Below, piece after piece: positions 55,392 to 64,000 of a DNA stretch of 64,000 bases. The notes below the pieces were generated by a model. It did no database searches. It was not told where the DNA came from and was given only the letters and a program-made list of their open reading frames with translations. Position numbers and translations under genes: made by a program. Origin of the DNA: Nocardia thailandica NBRC 100428 (GTDB taxonomy: Bacteria > Actinomycetota > Actinomycetes > Mycobacteriales > Mycobacteriaceae); contig NZ_BAGK01000224.1 of NCBI RefSeq assembly GCF_000308795.1, positions 62,001 through 126,000 on the forward strand, in the 5' to 3' direction. Numbering within the stretch: position 1 is the stretch's first letter; each line of letters begins with the position of its first letter.

Positions 55392-56039
55392 CTACGGACG
55401 GCGCTCCCAACGGAAGGCGAACTCGTCGGCCCGCGGGGCGGGTCCGGGAAGCCCCTCCTCGCCGGAGAGCCCGGCGATCATGACGGCCAGCAGCCGGCGG
55501 CGCAGTTCCCCGGTGCGCCGCGCGTCGGGCACCGACACCGCGGCGCAGGCCTCGAGCACCAGGCTCAGGTCGGTGGCGTTGACCTCCGGCCGGAGCCTGC
55601 CGGTGGCGTGCGCGCGGCGCACCAGTTCCTCGGTGACCTCGGCGGCGTGGACGACGTCGGGCACGATCGTCTCGTCCGGGGTGAAGGTGCCCGCCAGGTG
55701 CACGGTCAGCGAGTGGACGTCGGCCTCGACGACGCGTTCCAGGAAGCCGACCAGGCCCTGCCATCCGTCCGAATCCTCCAGCGCCGCATCGGCTTCGGCG
55801 TTGTAGCGGCGCAGGCCCTGGTGGCAGAGCGTGCGCAGCAACGCCTCCTTGCTCGGATACCGCCGGTAGAGCGCGCTGATACCGACCCCCGCCCGCTCGG
55901 CCACCGCCGCGATGGGCGCCCCCGGGTCGGCGAGGAACACCGCGCGGGCCGCCTCGAGGATGAGCCCGTCGTTGCGGGCGGCCTGCGCCTTGCGCCCCGG
56001 CAACCGGGGCTGATCTGCGGTTTCGATCTTCTCGGACAT
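55392..56039 (-). CDS. TetR family transcriptional regulator
   Basis: 215 residues. HTH at about 20-65 (PIAAVAERAGVGISALYRRYPSKEALL). TATGCT on the minus strand (56046-56051) ends 6 nt before the ATG, so the mRNA is probably leaderless. Long inverted repeats separate it from the divergent epoxide hydrolase gene, its most likely target, together with the VOC gene behind it. Confidence 0.9.
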   Translation of the reverse strand: MSEKIETADQPRLPGRKAQAARNDGLILEAARAVFLADPGAPIAAVAERAGVGISALYRRYPSKEALLRTLCHQGLRRYNAEADAALEDSDGWQGLVGFLERVVEADVHSLTVHLAGTFTPDETIVPDVVHAAEVTEELVRRAHATGRLRPEVNATDLSLVLEACAAVSVPDARRTGELRRRLLAVMIAGLSGEEGLPGPAPRADEFAFRWERRP

Positions 56040-56056
56040 GACTTCAGCATACCACT

Positions 56057-56112
56057 TGAAACGGAATGATCCGTTCTGTTAGAGTTTGAACAGAACGAAG
56101 CATTCCGTTTCA
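56057..56112. promoter_or_regulatory. Large double operator with 24-bp arms
   Basis: Arm 56057-56080 and arm 56089-56112 are inverted copies, 22 of 24 positions matching, with an 8-bp spacer. Each arm is itself nearly palindromic around ACGGAATGATCCGT or its mirror, so two repressor dimers can bind symmetrically. On the plus strand TTGAAA (56056-56061), 18 nt, TAGAGT (56080-56085) forms the epoxide hydrolase promoter inside the first arm and the spacer. Confidence 0.82.
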
Positions 56113-56126
56113 CAAGGAGAGATTCG

Positions 56127-57263
56127 ATGAGCACCGTCACCCCCTTCCGCGTCGACATCCCCCAGTCCCGGCTCGACGATCTCGCCGACCGCCTCCGCCG
56201 CGCCCTGTGGCCCGACGAGCTGCCCGGCGTCGGCGACGCCTACGGCGTGCCCGCGGGCCGCGTCCGCGAGCTGACGCGGTACTGGCTCGAGGAGTTCGAC
56301 TGGCGCGCCGTCGAATCCGAGCTCAACGCACACCCGCAGTTCACCACCGAGATCGACGGCGAGACCATCCACTTCCTGCACGTGCGGTCCTCCCGCCCGG
56401 ACGCGACGCCGGTGATCCTCACCCACGGCTGGCCGGGTTCGATCGTCGAATACCTCGACGTCATCGGCCCGCTCACCGAGCCGGAGTCGCCCTCGGACCC
56501 CGCCTTCCACGTGGTCGTCCCCTCACTGCCCGGCTTCGGCTTCTCCGGACCCACCCGCAGCACCGGCTGGAACCGCTACCGCACCGCGAAGGCGTGGGCC
56601 GAGCTCATGGCGCGACTCGGTTACGAGCGCTACGGCGCCATCGGCAACGACGGCGGCTCCATGGTCTCCCCCGAGATCGGCCGCCACGACCCGGAGCACG
56701 TGATCGGCGTGCACGTCACCCAGCTGTTCTCCTTCCCCTCGGGCGACCCGGCCGAGTTCGAGGGCCTGTCCGAGGCGGACATGGCCGCGCTGGGCCACCT
56801 GCAGTGGTTCCACGAGAACAAGATGGCGTTCAACACCCTGCACAGCCAGCAGCCGCAGACCATCGCCTACGCCCTGGCGGACTCCCCCGTCGGCCTGCTC
56901 GGCTGGAACGCCCAGCTGTTCGGCGAGTCCCTCGACCCGCGCTTCGTCATCGCCAACGTGGCGATCTACTGGCTGACCGGCACCGCGGGCTCGTCGCTGC
57001 GCTTCTACTACGAGGACGCCCACGCCGCCGAGCACCCGGCCGAGCCGACCACGACGCCGACCGCCCTCGCCATGTTCGCCGGGGACTTCCAGTCGATCCG
57101 CCGCTTCGCCGAGCGCGATCACAAGAACATCGTGCGCTGGAACGCCTACGACACCGGGTCGGCCGCGGGCGGCGCGAACGACGCGGCGGGTCACTACGCC
57201 GCGCACGAGGCGCCCGAGGTCCTCGTCGCGGACATCCGGGAGTTCTTCGCCGGCCTGGCGTGA
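56127..57263 (+). CDS. Epoxide hydrolase (alpha/beta hydrolase with EHN domain)
   Basis: 378 residues. The N-terminal 105 residues are the EHN (epoxide hydrolase N-terminal) domain. The alpha/beta hydrolase core has oxyanion motif HGWPGS (100-105), nucleophile Asp175 in GNDGGS and a catalytic His near 356-360 (GHYAAHEAPE). It opens epoxides to diols. ATG 56127 has AAGGAGA 7 nt upstream. Regulated by the divergent TetR through the large double operator. Confidence 0.93.
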   Translation: MSTVTPFRVDIPQSRLDDLADRLRRALWPDELPGVGDAYGVPAGRVRELTRYWLEEFDWRAVESELNAHPQFTTEIDGETIHFLHVRSSRPDATPVILTHGWPGSIVEYLDVIGPLTEPESPSDPAFHVVVPSLPGFGFSGPTRSTGWNRYRTAKAWAELMARLGYERYGAIGNDGGSMVSPEIGRHDPEHVIGVHVTQLFSFPSGDPAEFEGLSEADMAALGHLQWFHENKMAFNTLHSQQPQTIAYALADSPVGLLGWNAQLFGESLDPRFVIANVAIYWLTGTAGSSLRFYYEDAHAAEHPAEPTTTPTALAMFAGDFQSIRRFAERDHKNIVRWNAYDTGSAAGGANDAAGHYAAHEAPEVLVADIREFFAGLA

Positions 57264-57398
57264 ACGATCGGGCCGGCACACACCGCGGCCCGCCCGGAAC
57301 CCGCCGCGGCCCACGCTCCCCTCATCGGCGCGTGGGACGCGGCGCGCCCCTGTCGAATCATGCACCAGCCCAGGATGTTACGTGCCAGTACCATCGAA

Positions 57399-58547
<1,149 letters not shown>

Positions 58548-58552
58548 CAGTT

Positions 58553-58571
58553 AATGATAATGGTTTTCATT
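58553..58571. promoter_or_regulatory. Zur-like box at the CobW promoter
   Basis: AATGATAATGGTTTTCATT is a partly symmetrical AT-rich site resembling the actinobacterial Zur motif (TGAAAATNATTTTCA type) in an otherwise GC-rich region. It overlaps the predicted -10 (58554-58559) of the CobW gene. Confidence 0.6.
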
Positions 58572-58625
58572 TGCCCTGCGCGGCTGGGTCCGCCCGGAAC
58601 CCGGCCCGGCCGTAGGGTGGTCGGC

Positions 58626-59474
58626 GTGAAACTGCTTCCGCTGACCCCCGACGGCCGGACCCCCGTGCGCGCGCTGACCATCGCGGGCACCGATTCCGGC
58701 GGCGGCGCCGGCATCCAGGCCGACTCGCGCACGATGGCGCTGTGCGGCGTGCACGCCTGCGTCGCGGTGGCCGCGGTGACGGTGCAGAACTCGGTGGGCG
58801 TCAGCGCGTTCCACGAGATCCCGCCGGAGATCGTGGCCGGCCAGATCCGCACGGTGGTCACCGACATCGGCATCGGCGCGGCCAAGACCGGCATGCTCGC
58901 CTCCACCGCGATCATCACCGCGGTCGCCGAGACCTGCCGCGACCTCGGCATCGGGCGCGACGGGGACATCCCGCTGGTGGTCGACCCGGTCGCCGCCTCC
59001 ATGCACGGCGACCCGCTGCTGCACGAGGAGGCCCTCGACGCCGTGCGGCACACCCTGTTCCCGCTGGCCACCGTGGTCACGCCGAATCTCGACGAGGTCC
59101 GGCTGATCACCGGCATCCAGGTGGTCGACGACGCGACCGCGCGCAAGGCCGCCGAGGCGCTGCACGCGCTCGGCCCGCGCTGGGCCATCGTGAAGGGCGG
59201 ACACCTGCGGTCCTCGCAGTACAGCACCGACCTGCTCTACGACGGCGAGACCTTCCGCGAGTTCACCGCGCCGCGCATCGCCACCGGCAACGACCACGGC
59301 GGCGGCGACACCCTGGCCGCGGCCCTCACCTGCGCGCTGGCCAACGGCTACACCGTGCCCGACGCGCTCACGTTCGCCAAGGAGTGGACCTACCACTGCC
59401 TGGCCGCCTCCTACGACCTCGGCGCGGGCCACGGGCCGGTCTCCCCGCTGTGGCGGTTGCATTCCGCCCACTGA
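58626..59474 (+). CDS. thiD: Hydroxymethylpyrimidine/phosphomethylpyrimidine kinase
   Basis: 282 residues of the ribokinase fold. Visible motifs are TIAGTDSGGGAGIQAD at the N-terminus (HMP site), PNLDEV and, near the C-terminus, the anion hole GGGDTLAAAL. It phosphorylates HMP and HMP-P for thiamine synthesis, using the product of thiC. TAGGGT (58613-58618) ends 7 nt before GTG 58626, so the mRNA is probably leaderless. No TPP riboswitch is seen in front of it. Confidence 0.95.
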   Translation: MKLLPLTPDGRTPVRALTIAGTDSGGGAGIQADSRTMALCGVHACVAVAAVTVQNSVGVSAFHEIPPEIVAGQIRTVVTDIGIGAAKTGMLASTAIITAVAETCRDLGIGRDGDIPLVVDPVAASMHGDPLLHEEALDAVRHTLFPLATVVTPNLDEVRLITGIQVVDDATARKAAEALHALGPRWAIVKGGHLRSSQYSTDLLYDGETFREFTAPRIATGNDHGGGDTLAAALTCALANGYTVPDALTFAKEWTYHCLAASYDLGAGHGPVSPLWRLHSAH

Positions 59475-59595
59475 GCGGGAGTGGCGCCGCGTTTCTGTCG
59501 GTGTCCGGGTCCATACTGGGGACGTCGCAAACACCGCCGGTCCCGACGACGCGGCCGGCGAGAACAACGGAGTTCGCGTGCGCGCGGCGACAACT

Positions 59596-60321
59596 CTAGA
59601 GCGCGGAAACCGCCTCGCGCAGCGGCCGGTCCAAGTCGACGGCGATCCCGTTGGCCCGCCCGTGCGCGACCACCAGCGCCGAGATGCTCTGCGTCAGATA
59701 GTCGACGAAGGCGTCCTCCGACATCACCGACGACTCCCGCAGATTCGCGCCGAGCCACCAGTCGGTGGCCGAGGCCACCGCGCCGAAGGCGGTGTAGTTG
59801 GCCAGCTCGAGCCCGGCCACGTCGGCCTGGTCGCCCGGGATCAGGCCGACCATGAATTCGGCCGCGCGGCGCGCGGATTGGCGCGCCGACTGCAGCGCCC
59901 GCTCGCTCTCGCGCGCCTGCTGGGTGAAGTGGCTGTGCAGCATGAAGCGGAACACGTTGGGGTGCTCGCAGATCACCGTGACGTACTCGGCGGCCGCCCG
60001 GCGCAGCAGTTCGGCGACGGTGTCGTCGGTGAGGTCCATGCCGCCGAGCAGCTTCATCCACAGCAGGTCGCGCAGCCGGTCCACGATGGCGTTGTAGAGG
60101 TCGGTCTTGTCCTCGAAGTGCCGGTACAGCTTGGGCTTGGCCGCGCCCGCCTCGCGCGCGATGTCGCCCATGCTGACATCGGGCCCGACCCGGTCGAGCG
60201 CCCGGAAGGCCGCGTCGACGAATTCGGCGCGCACCTTCAGCCGGTGTTCGCGCCACCGCTCGGTCCGCGCGTCGACACGACGACCCGGCGCCCTCTCTAC
60301 CGTCCGGGAACCTCGCGTCAC
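59596..60321 (-). CDS. TetR family transcriptional regulator
   Basis: 241 residues. HTH at about 30-75 (VSMGDIAREAGAAKPKLYRHFEDKTDLY), with a longer helical C-terminus. GTG 60321 is chosen because TACTAT on the minus strand (60329-60334) ends 7 nt before it; the longer frame to 60459 has no such signal. Divergent from the methyltransferase gene (152-bp gap), where no clear palindrome was found. Confidence 0.85.
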   Translation of the reverse strand: MTRGSRTVERAPGRRVDARTERWREHRLKVRAEFVDAAFRALDRVGPDVSMGDIAREAGAAKPKLYRHFEDKTDLYNAIVDRLRDLLWMKLLGGMDLTDDTVAELLRRAAAEYVTVICEHPNVFRFMLHSHFTQQARESERALQSARQSARRAAEFMVGLIPGDQADVAGLELANYTAFGAVASATDWWLGANLRESSVMSEDAFVDYLTQSISALVVAHGRANGIAVDLDRPLREAVSAL

Positions 60322-60473
60322 GTTCCGGATAGTACCGCCGGGCCCGGCGTGACCGCCGTCGCATGCCACCGGCCCGCCCGCGACGGGCGGCGATTGCCGA
60401 ATCAGCAACAAAACTTGCCAATCCACGATCCGCGCGCGCACCCTGGGGACAACCGACACCGCAGGAGGAACGA

Positions 60474-61109
60474 ATGAGCGAGCCGACCACCACCGCCGAG
60501 GAATTCTGGGAGGGCTTCTACGGCGACCGCGAACAGGTCTGGACCGGCAACCCCAACCCGCTGCTGGTCCGCGAGGTCCCCGGGCTCACCCCCGGCACCG
60601 CGCTCGACCTGGGCTGCGGCGAGGGCGCCGACGCCATCTGGCTGGCGCACCAGGGCTGGCAGGTCACCGGCGTCGACGTCTCCTCGGTCGCGCTCACCCG
60701 GGCCGCCGCCCGCGCGCAGGCCGACGGCGTCACGGTCACCTGGCGCCGCCACGACCTGTTGCACGACTTCCCCGAGGGCACCTTCGACCTGGTCACCGCC
60801 CAGTTCCTGCACTCGCCGGTCGAGCGCTCCGGCGAACGCGACCAGATCCTCGCGAGCGCCGCCGCCGCGGTCGCCCCCGGCGGCCGCCTGCTCATCGGCG
60901 GCCACGCCGGCTGGCCGAGCTGGGTCACCGAACCGCCGCACATCGCCGAGTTCCCGACCATCGAGCAGGTCCTCGACCGCCTCGCCCTCGGCGCCGACTG
61001 GACGGTCGAGACCGCCGAACTCGTCGAGCGCCCGTCCACCAGCCCCGACGGCGTGGAGGGCACCCGCGCCGACAGCATCATCCGCCTGCGCCGCGGGACT
61101 CCCAGCTAG
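60474..61109 (+). CDS. Class I SAM-dependent methyltransferase
   Basis: 211 residues. SAM motif I is ALDLGCGEGADAIWLA, motif II region VTGVDVSS, and motif III GGRLLIGGH. It resembles the tellurite-resistance TehB/thiopurine methyltransferase-like group (starts EEFWEGFYGDREQVWTGNPNP). Substrate unknown. GGAGGA lies 5 nt before ATG 60474. Confidence 0.88.
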   Translation: MSEPTTTAEEFWEGFYGDREQVWTGNPNPLLVREVPGLTPGTALDLGCGEGADAIWLAHQGWQVTGVDVSSVALTRAAARAQADGVTVTWRRHDLLHDFPEGTFDLVTAQFLHSPVERSGERDQILASAAAAVAPGGRLLIGGHAGWPSWVTEPPHIAEFPTIEQVLDRLALGADWTVETAELVERPSTSPDGVEGTRADSIIRLRRGTPS

Positions 61110-61161
61110 TTCACAGCGGGGGCCCAGCCGGGTGGGAGGCCCGCGGCCGAGGGTGGTCGCC

Positions 61162-62397
61162 ATGACCGAGACCGACATCGCGGCCGCGCCGATCTCAGCG
61201 GCGGTCGAACGGCCACCCGTCCTCGACGTGGTGATCCCCGTATACAACGAAGAGACCGACCTCGGCCTGTGTGTCCGCAGGCTGCACGACTACCTGAACT
61301 CCGGCTTCCCGTTCACGGCGCGGATCACCGTCGCCGACAACGCCAGCACCGACGCGACCCTCGAGATCGCGCACCTGCTGGCCGGCGAACTCGACGGCGT
61401 CCGCGTGCTGCACCTGGACCGCAAGGGCCGCGGCCGGGCCCTGCGCGCGGCCTGGGAGGCGTCCGACGCCGCGGTCGTCGCCTATATGGACGTCGACCTG
61501 TCCACCGATCTGGACGCGCTGCTGCCGCTGGTCGCGCCACTGATCTCCGGGCACTCGGACCTGGCCATCGGCACCCGCCTCGACGCCGCGTCCCGGGTGG
61601 TGCGCGGGCCCAAGCGCGAGATCATCTCCCGCTGCTACAACCTGCTGCTGAAGGCCTCGCTGCGGGCCCACTTCTCCGACGCGCAGTGCGGGTTCAAGGC
61701 CATCCGCGGCGACGTCGCCCGTCGGCTGCTGCCGCTGGTGCAGGACGGTGAGTGGTTCTTCGACACCGAACTGCTCGTCCTGGCCGAGCGGGCGGGCCTG
61801 CGCATCCACGAGGTGCCGGTCGACTGGATCGACGATCCCGACAGCCGCGTCGACATCGTCGACACCGCCCGCAAGGACCTGCTCGGCATCGGCCGCCTCA
61901 CCCGCGCGCTCGCCACCGGCGCCCTGCCCCTGGACGAGCTGCGACGCAGCGTCGGCCGGGAGCCGCTGGTGCCCGGGGTGCCGCTGGGCATGGTCGGCCA
62001 GGCGGTGCGGTTCGGGATCGTCGGTGTCGCCTCGACGCTGGCCTACGTGCTGCTGTATCTGCTGATCCAGCCGATGCTCGGCGCCCAGGGCGCGAATCTG
62101 GCCGCGCTGCTGATCACCGCGATCGGGAACACTGCGGCGAACCGCGCCTTCACCTTCGGGGTGCGCGGGCCCGCCGGGGCCGTGGCGCACCAGTTCCAGG
62201 GCCTGGTGATCTTCGCGGTCGGGCTGCTCATGACCAGCGGCTCGCTGTTCGCCCTGCACCGCTGGCTCCCCGACGCCGCCGTCCACGTCGAGCTCGCGGT
62301 GCTGATCGTCGCCAACCTCCTGGCCACGCTGACCCGCTTCGTCGGCCTGCGCTGGGTGTTCCGGGACGCGGGCGCGCGGGCGGAGGCCGCTCGGTGA
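61162..62397 (+). CDS. Glycosyltransferase family 2 fused to GtrA-like membrane domain
   Basis: 411 residues. The first 260 are a GT2 domain (VIPVYNEETDLG, DNASTDATL, DVDLSTDLDALLPLV, QCGFKAI), of the dolichol-phosphate-mannose-synthase type. The last 130 form the four-helix GtrA domain (AVRFGIVGVASTLAYVLLYLL). It should make a polyprenyl-phosphate sugar on the inner face and help move it across. The following GT39 enzyme, coupled by a GTGA overlap, would use such a donor outside. Confidence 0.92.
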   Translation: MTETDIAAAPISAAVERPPVLDVVIPVYNEETDLGLCVRRLHDYLNSGFPFTARITVADNASTDATLEIAHLLAGELDGVRVLHLDRKGRGRALRAAWEASDAAVVAYMDVDLSTDLDALLPLVAPLISGHSDLAIGTRLDAASRVVRGPKREIISRCYNLLLKASLRAHFSDAQCGFKAIRGDVARRLLPLVQDGEWFFDTELLVLAERAGLRIHEVPVDWIDDPDSRVDIVDTARKDLLGIGRLTRALATGALPLDELRRSVGREPLVPGVPLGMVGQAVRFGIVGVASTLAYVLLYLLIQPMLGAQGANLAALLITAIGNTAANRAFTFGVRGPAGAVAHQFQGLVIFAVGLLMTSGSLFALHRWLPDAAVHVELAVLIVANLLATLTRFVGLRWVFRDAGARAEAAR

Positions 62398-64000
62398 CCG
62401 CGACCCTCGCCCCGCCGGAGAACCGGCCCGCCGCGCCCGCCCCGCGGCCGACCGCGCGCTGGGAGTACCCGGCGCTGGCGGCGGTGCTGATCGGCACCGC
62501 CGTCTCCTACCTCGTCAACCTCTCCGCCAACGGCTGGGCCAACGCCTTCTACGCGGCGGCGGTGCAGGCGGGTTCGCGGTCCTGGAAGGCCGCCTTCTTC
62601 GGGTCCTCCGACGCCGCCAACTCCATCACCGTCGACAAGCCGCCTGCCTCGCTGTGGGTGATGGAGCTGTCGGTGCGCCTGTTCGGACTCGACAGCTGGG
62701 CCATGCTGGTGCCGCAGGTGCTGATGGCGGTGGCGACCGCGGCCCTGCTCTGGGCCACGGTGCGCAGGCCGTTCGGTCCGGTGGGCGGGGTGGCCGCCGC
62801 GCTCGTCTTCGCGGTGACCCCCGTGGTGACCGTGATGTTCCGGTTCAACAACCCCGACGCGCTGCTGGTGCTGCTCATGGTCGCCGCGGCCTGGGCGACG
62901 ACCCGCGCGATCGCCGACGGCCGGTGGCGCTGGCTCGTCCTGACCGGCGTGTTCGTCGGCCTCGGCTTCCTCACCAAGCAGTTGCAGGTCCTGCTGGTCG
63001 TCCCGCCGCTGGCGCTGGCCTACCTGGTCGCCGGGCCGCCACGGCTCGGCAAGCGTCTCGCGCAGCTCGTCGCCGCGGCGGCCGCGATGGTGGCCTCCGC
63101 GGGCTGGTGGCTGCTCACGGTGGAACTCTGGCCCGCCGACTCGCGACCGTGGATCGGCGGCTCGCACGAGAATTCGATCATCGAATTGACCCTCGGCTAC
63201 AACGGTCTCGGCCGGCTCAACGGCAACGAGCGCGGCAGCGTGGTGCCCGGCGGCGACCTGCCCGGCGGCGGTGGCGGCGGTGGCGGCGGCATGTGGGGCA
63301 GTACCGGGATCACCCGGCTGTTCGAGCCCGCGCAGGGCGGTCAGATCGCCTGGCTCCTCCCCGGCGCGCTGGTGGCGCTGGTCGCCGGGCTCGTGCTGTG
63401 CGGACGTGCGGCCCGGACCGACGCGCGCCGCGGCGCGCTCGTCCTCTGGGGCGGTTGGCTGCTGGTGACCGGGCTGGTCTTCAGCTTCATGGCGGGCATC
63501 TTCCACGCCTACTACACGGTGGCGCTGGCACCCGCGGTGGCGGCGTTGATCGGCGCGGGCGTCGCCCTGTTCGTCTCGGCCAGGGACCGCCTGTGGGTGC
63601 GGCTGAGCGCGGCCCTCGCGCTCGGCGCGACCACCGCGACGGCGTGGATCCTGTTGTCCCGCACCGCGTCCTTCGTGCCGTGGCTGCGCTGGGCCATCCT
63701 GGCGATCGGCGTGCTGGTGACCATCGCGATCGCGTTCCCGCTGACCCGCAGGGCCTTCGCCGCCGTGGCGCTGGCGGCCGCGTTCGTCGGGCTCTCGGGC
63801 CCGATCGCCTACTCCGTCCAGACGATCGGCACCGGACACGCGGGCGCGATGCCCTCGGCCGGGCCGAATGCCGGTGGGATGCACGGATTTCCGCGCCCCG
63901 GCGGCGACGGACGCGGCACGGACGCTCGCGGCGACGGCGGTAGCCGGCAGGGTGACGGCGGCGGGAACAGTCCCTTCGGCGGGCCCGGCGGCGGCACGAT
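62394..64000 (+). CDS. GT39/ArnT-like membrane glycosyltransferase (3' end outside window)
   Basis: At least 535 residues, truncated by the window end. A multi-helix membrane enzyme with the PMT_2-type catalytic region: NGWANAFYAAAVQAGSRSWKAAFFGSSDAANSITVDKPPASLWV holds the Asp and substrate loop. A Gly-rich low-complexity loop lies near residue 295, and an Asn/Gly/Asp-rich disordered tail begins near 480. It would transfer a sugar from a polyprenyl-phosphate donor to an envelope acceptor. GTG start overlaps the GT2-GtrA stop by 4 bp, so the two act together. Confidence 0.9.
   Translation, partial: MTATLAPPENRPAAPAPRPTARWEYPALAAVLIGTAVSYLVNLSANGWANAFYAAAVQAGSRSWKAAFFGSSDAANSITVDKPPASLWVMELSVRLFGLDSWAMLVPQVLMAVATAALLWATVRRPFGPVGGVAAALVFAVTPVVTVMFRFNNPDALLVLLMVAAAWATTRAIADGRWRWLVLTGVFVGLGFLTKQLQVLLVVPPLALAYLVAGPPRLGKRLAQLVAAAAAMVASAGWWLLTVELWPADSRPWIGGSHENSIIELTLGYNGLGRLNGNERGSVVPGGDLPGGGGGGGGGMWGSTGITRLFEPAQGGQIAWLLPGALVALVAGLVLCGRAARTDARRGALVLWGGWLLVTGLVFSFMAGIFHAYYTVALAPAVAALIGAGVALFVSARDRLWVRLSAALALGATTATAWILLSRTASFVPWLRWAILAIGVLVTIAIAFPLTRRAFAAVALAAAFVGLSGPIAYSVQTIGTGHAGAMPSAGPNAGGMHGFPRPGGDGRGTDARGDGGSRQGDGGGNSPFGGPGGGT

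Noticed and set aside
63268..63294. GGC/GGT triplet run that looks like a DNA repeat
   Set aside because: It encodes a Gly-rich loop in the GT39 protein; simple low-complexity coding, not a repeat element or CRISPR.

Overview
The window is very GC-rich, with third codon positions almost all G or C, and is densely packed with short intergenic gaps. Gene content (groEL2 under CIRCE control, psd-pssA, a CDC48-like ATPase, a lipoprotein sodC, a VirR-like LytR_C protein, DUF3263, MMPL transporters, many TetR genes, leaderless starts) points to a mycolic-acid actinobacterium, most likely Nocardia or a close relative. From memory of the M. tuberculosis H37Rv map, the backbone groEL2 / psd-pssA / CDC48-like ATPase / carboxylate-amine ligase / sodC / LytR_C / DUF3263 / def / GNAT / xthA / thiC / thiD matches Rv0440 down to Rv0422c, read in reverse and broken up by accessory blocks. 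I saw no tRNA, rRNA, CRISPR, insertion sequence or prophage.

Layout. 1-3.7 kb: the end of a flavin monooxygenase, a SUFU-domain protein, a secreted DUF4189-like protein, a membrane protein and a self-regulated TetR. 3.8-6.4 kb: groEL2 with two CIRCE operators, and a stand-alone Clp-N/HTH protein behind a leaderless promoter with two palindromes. 6.5-11.4 kb: an unknown membrane protein, an NDH-2-like oxidoreductase paired with an ECF41-type sigma factor, and the psd-pssA phosphatidylethanolamine operon. 11.6-19.4 kb: a FabH-like synthase; a three-gene redox/two-component cassette (receiver-thioredoxin-fold-TrxR-like flavoprotein, cNMP-domain histidine kinase, UBP-type zinc finger); a lipoprotein; and the CDC48-like ATPase. 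19.9-28.7 kb: a membrane protein, a complete six-gene Mrp Na+/H+ antiporter operon, and a PAP2 phosphatase. 28.8-34.2 kb: the conserved ligase-sodC-virR-DUF3263 block facing the def-GNAT-xthA operon.

34.2-42.1 kb: a TetR gene divergent from an acyl-CoA dehydrogenase/MpaB pair, then hmgA-fahA for tyrosine catabolism, then an ECF42 sigma factor with its YCII/DGPF partner. 42.3-48.9 kb: two closely related MMPL transporters flanking thiC, which has a TPP riboswitch preceded by an unusual long hairpin. 48.95-57.3 kb: an orphan antitoxin-like DNA-binding protein, a thioesterase, an ArsR/SRPBCC operon, and two TetR switches with clear operators (one controlling an MFS pump and a ketosynthase, the other an epoxide hydrolase). 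57.4-64 kb: a CobW GTPase with a Zur-like box, thiD, a TetR, a methyltransferase and two polytopic glycosyltransferases; the last runs off the window.

The clearest regulatory theme is leaderless transcription. For about fifteen genes a TANNNT-like -10 hexamer lies exactly 6 or 7 nt before the start codon, often inside a palindromic operator. The best candidates for under-described biology are the three-gene redox-signalling cassette (13078-16619), the self-operator Clp-N/HTH gene (5689-6461) and the structured thiC leader (44604-44833).
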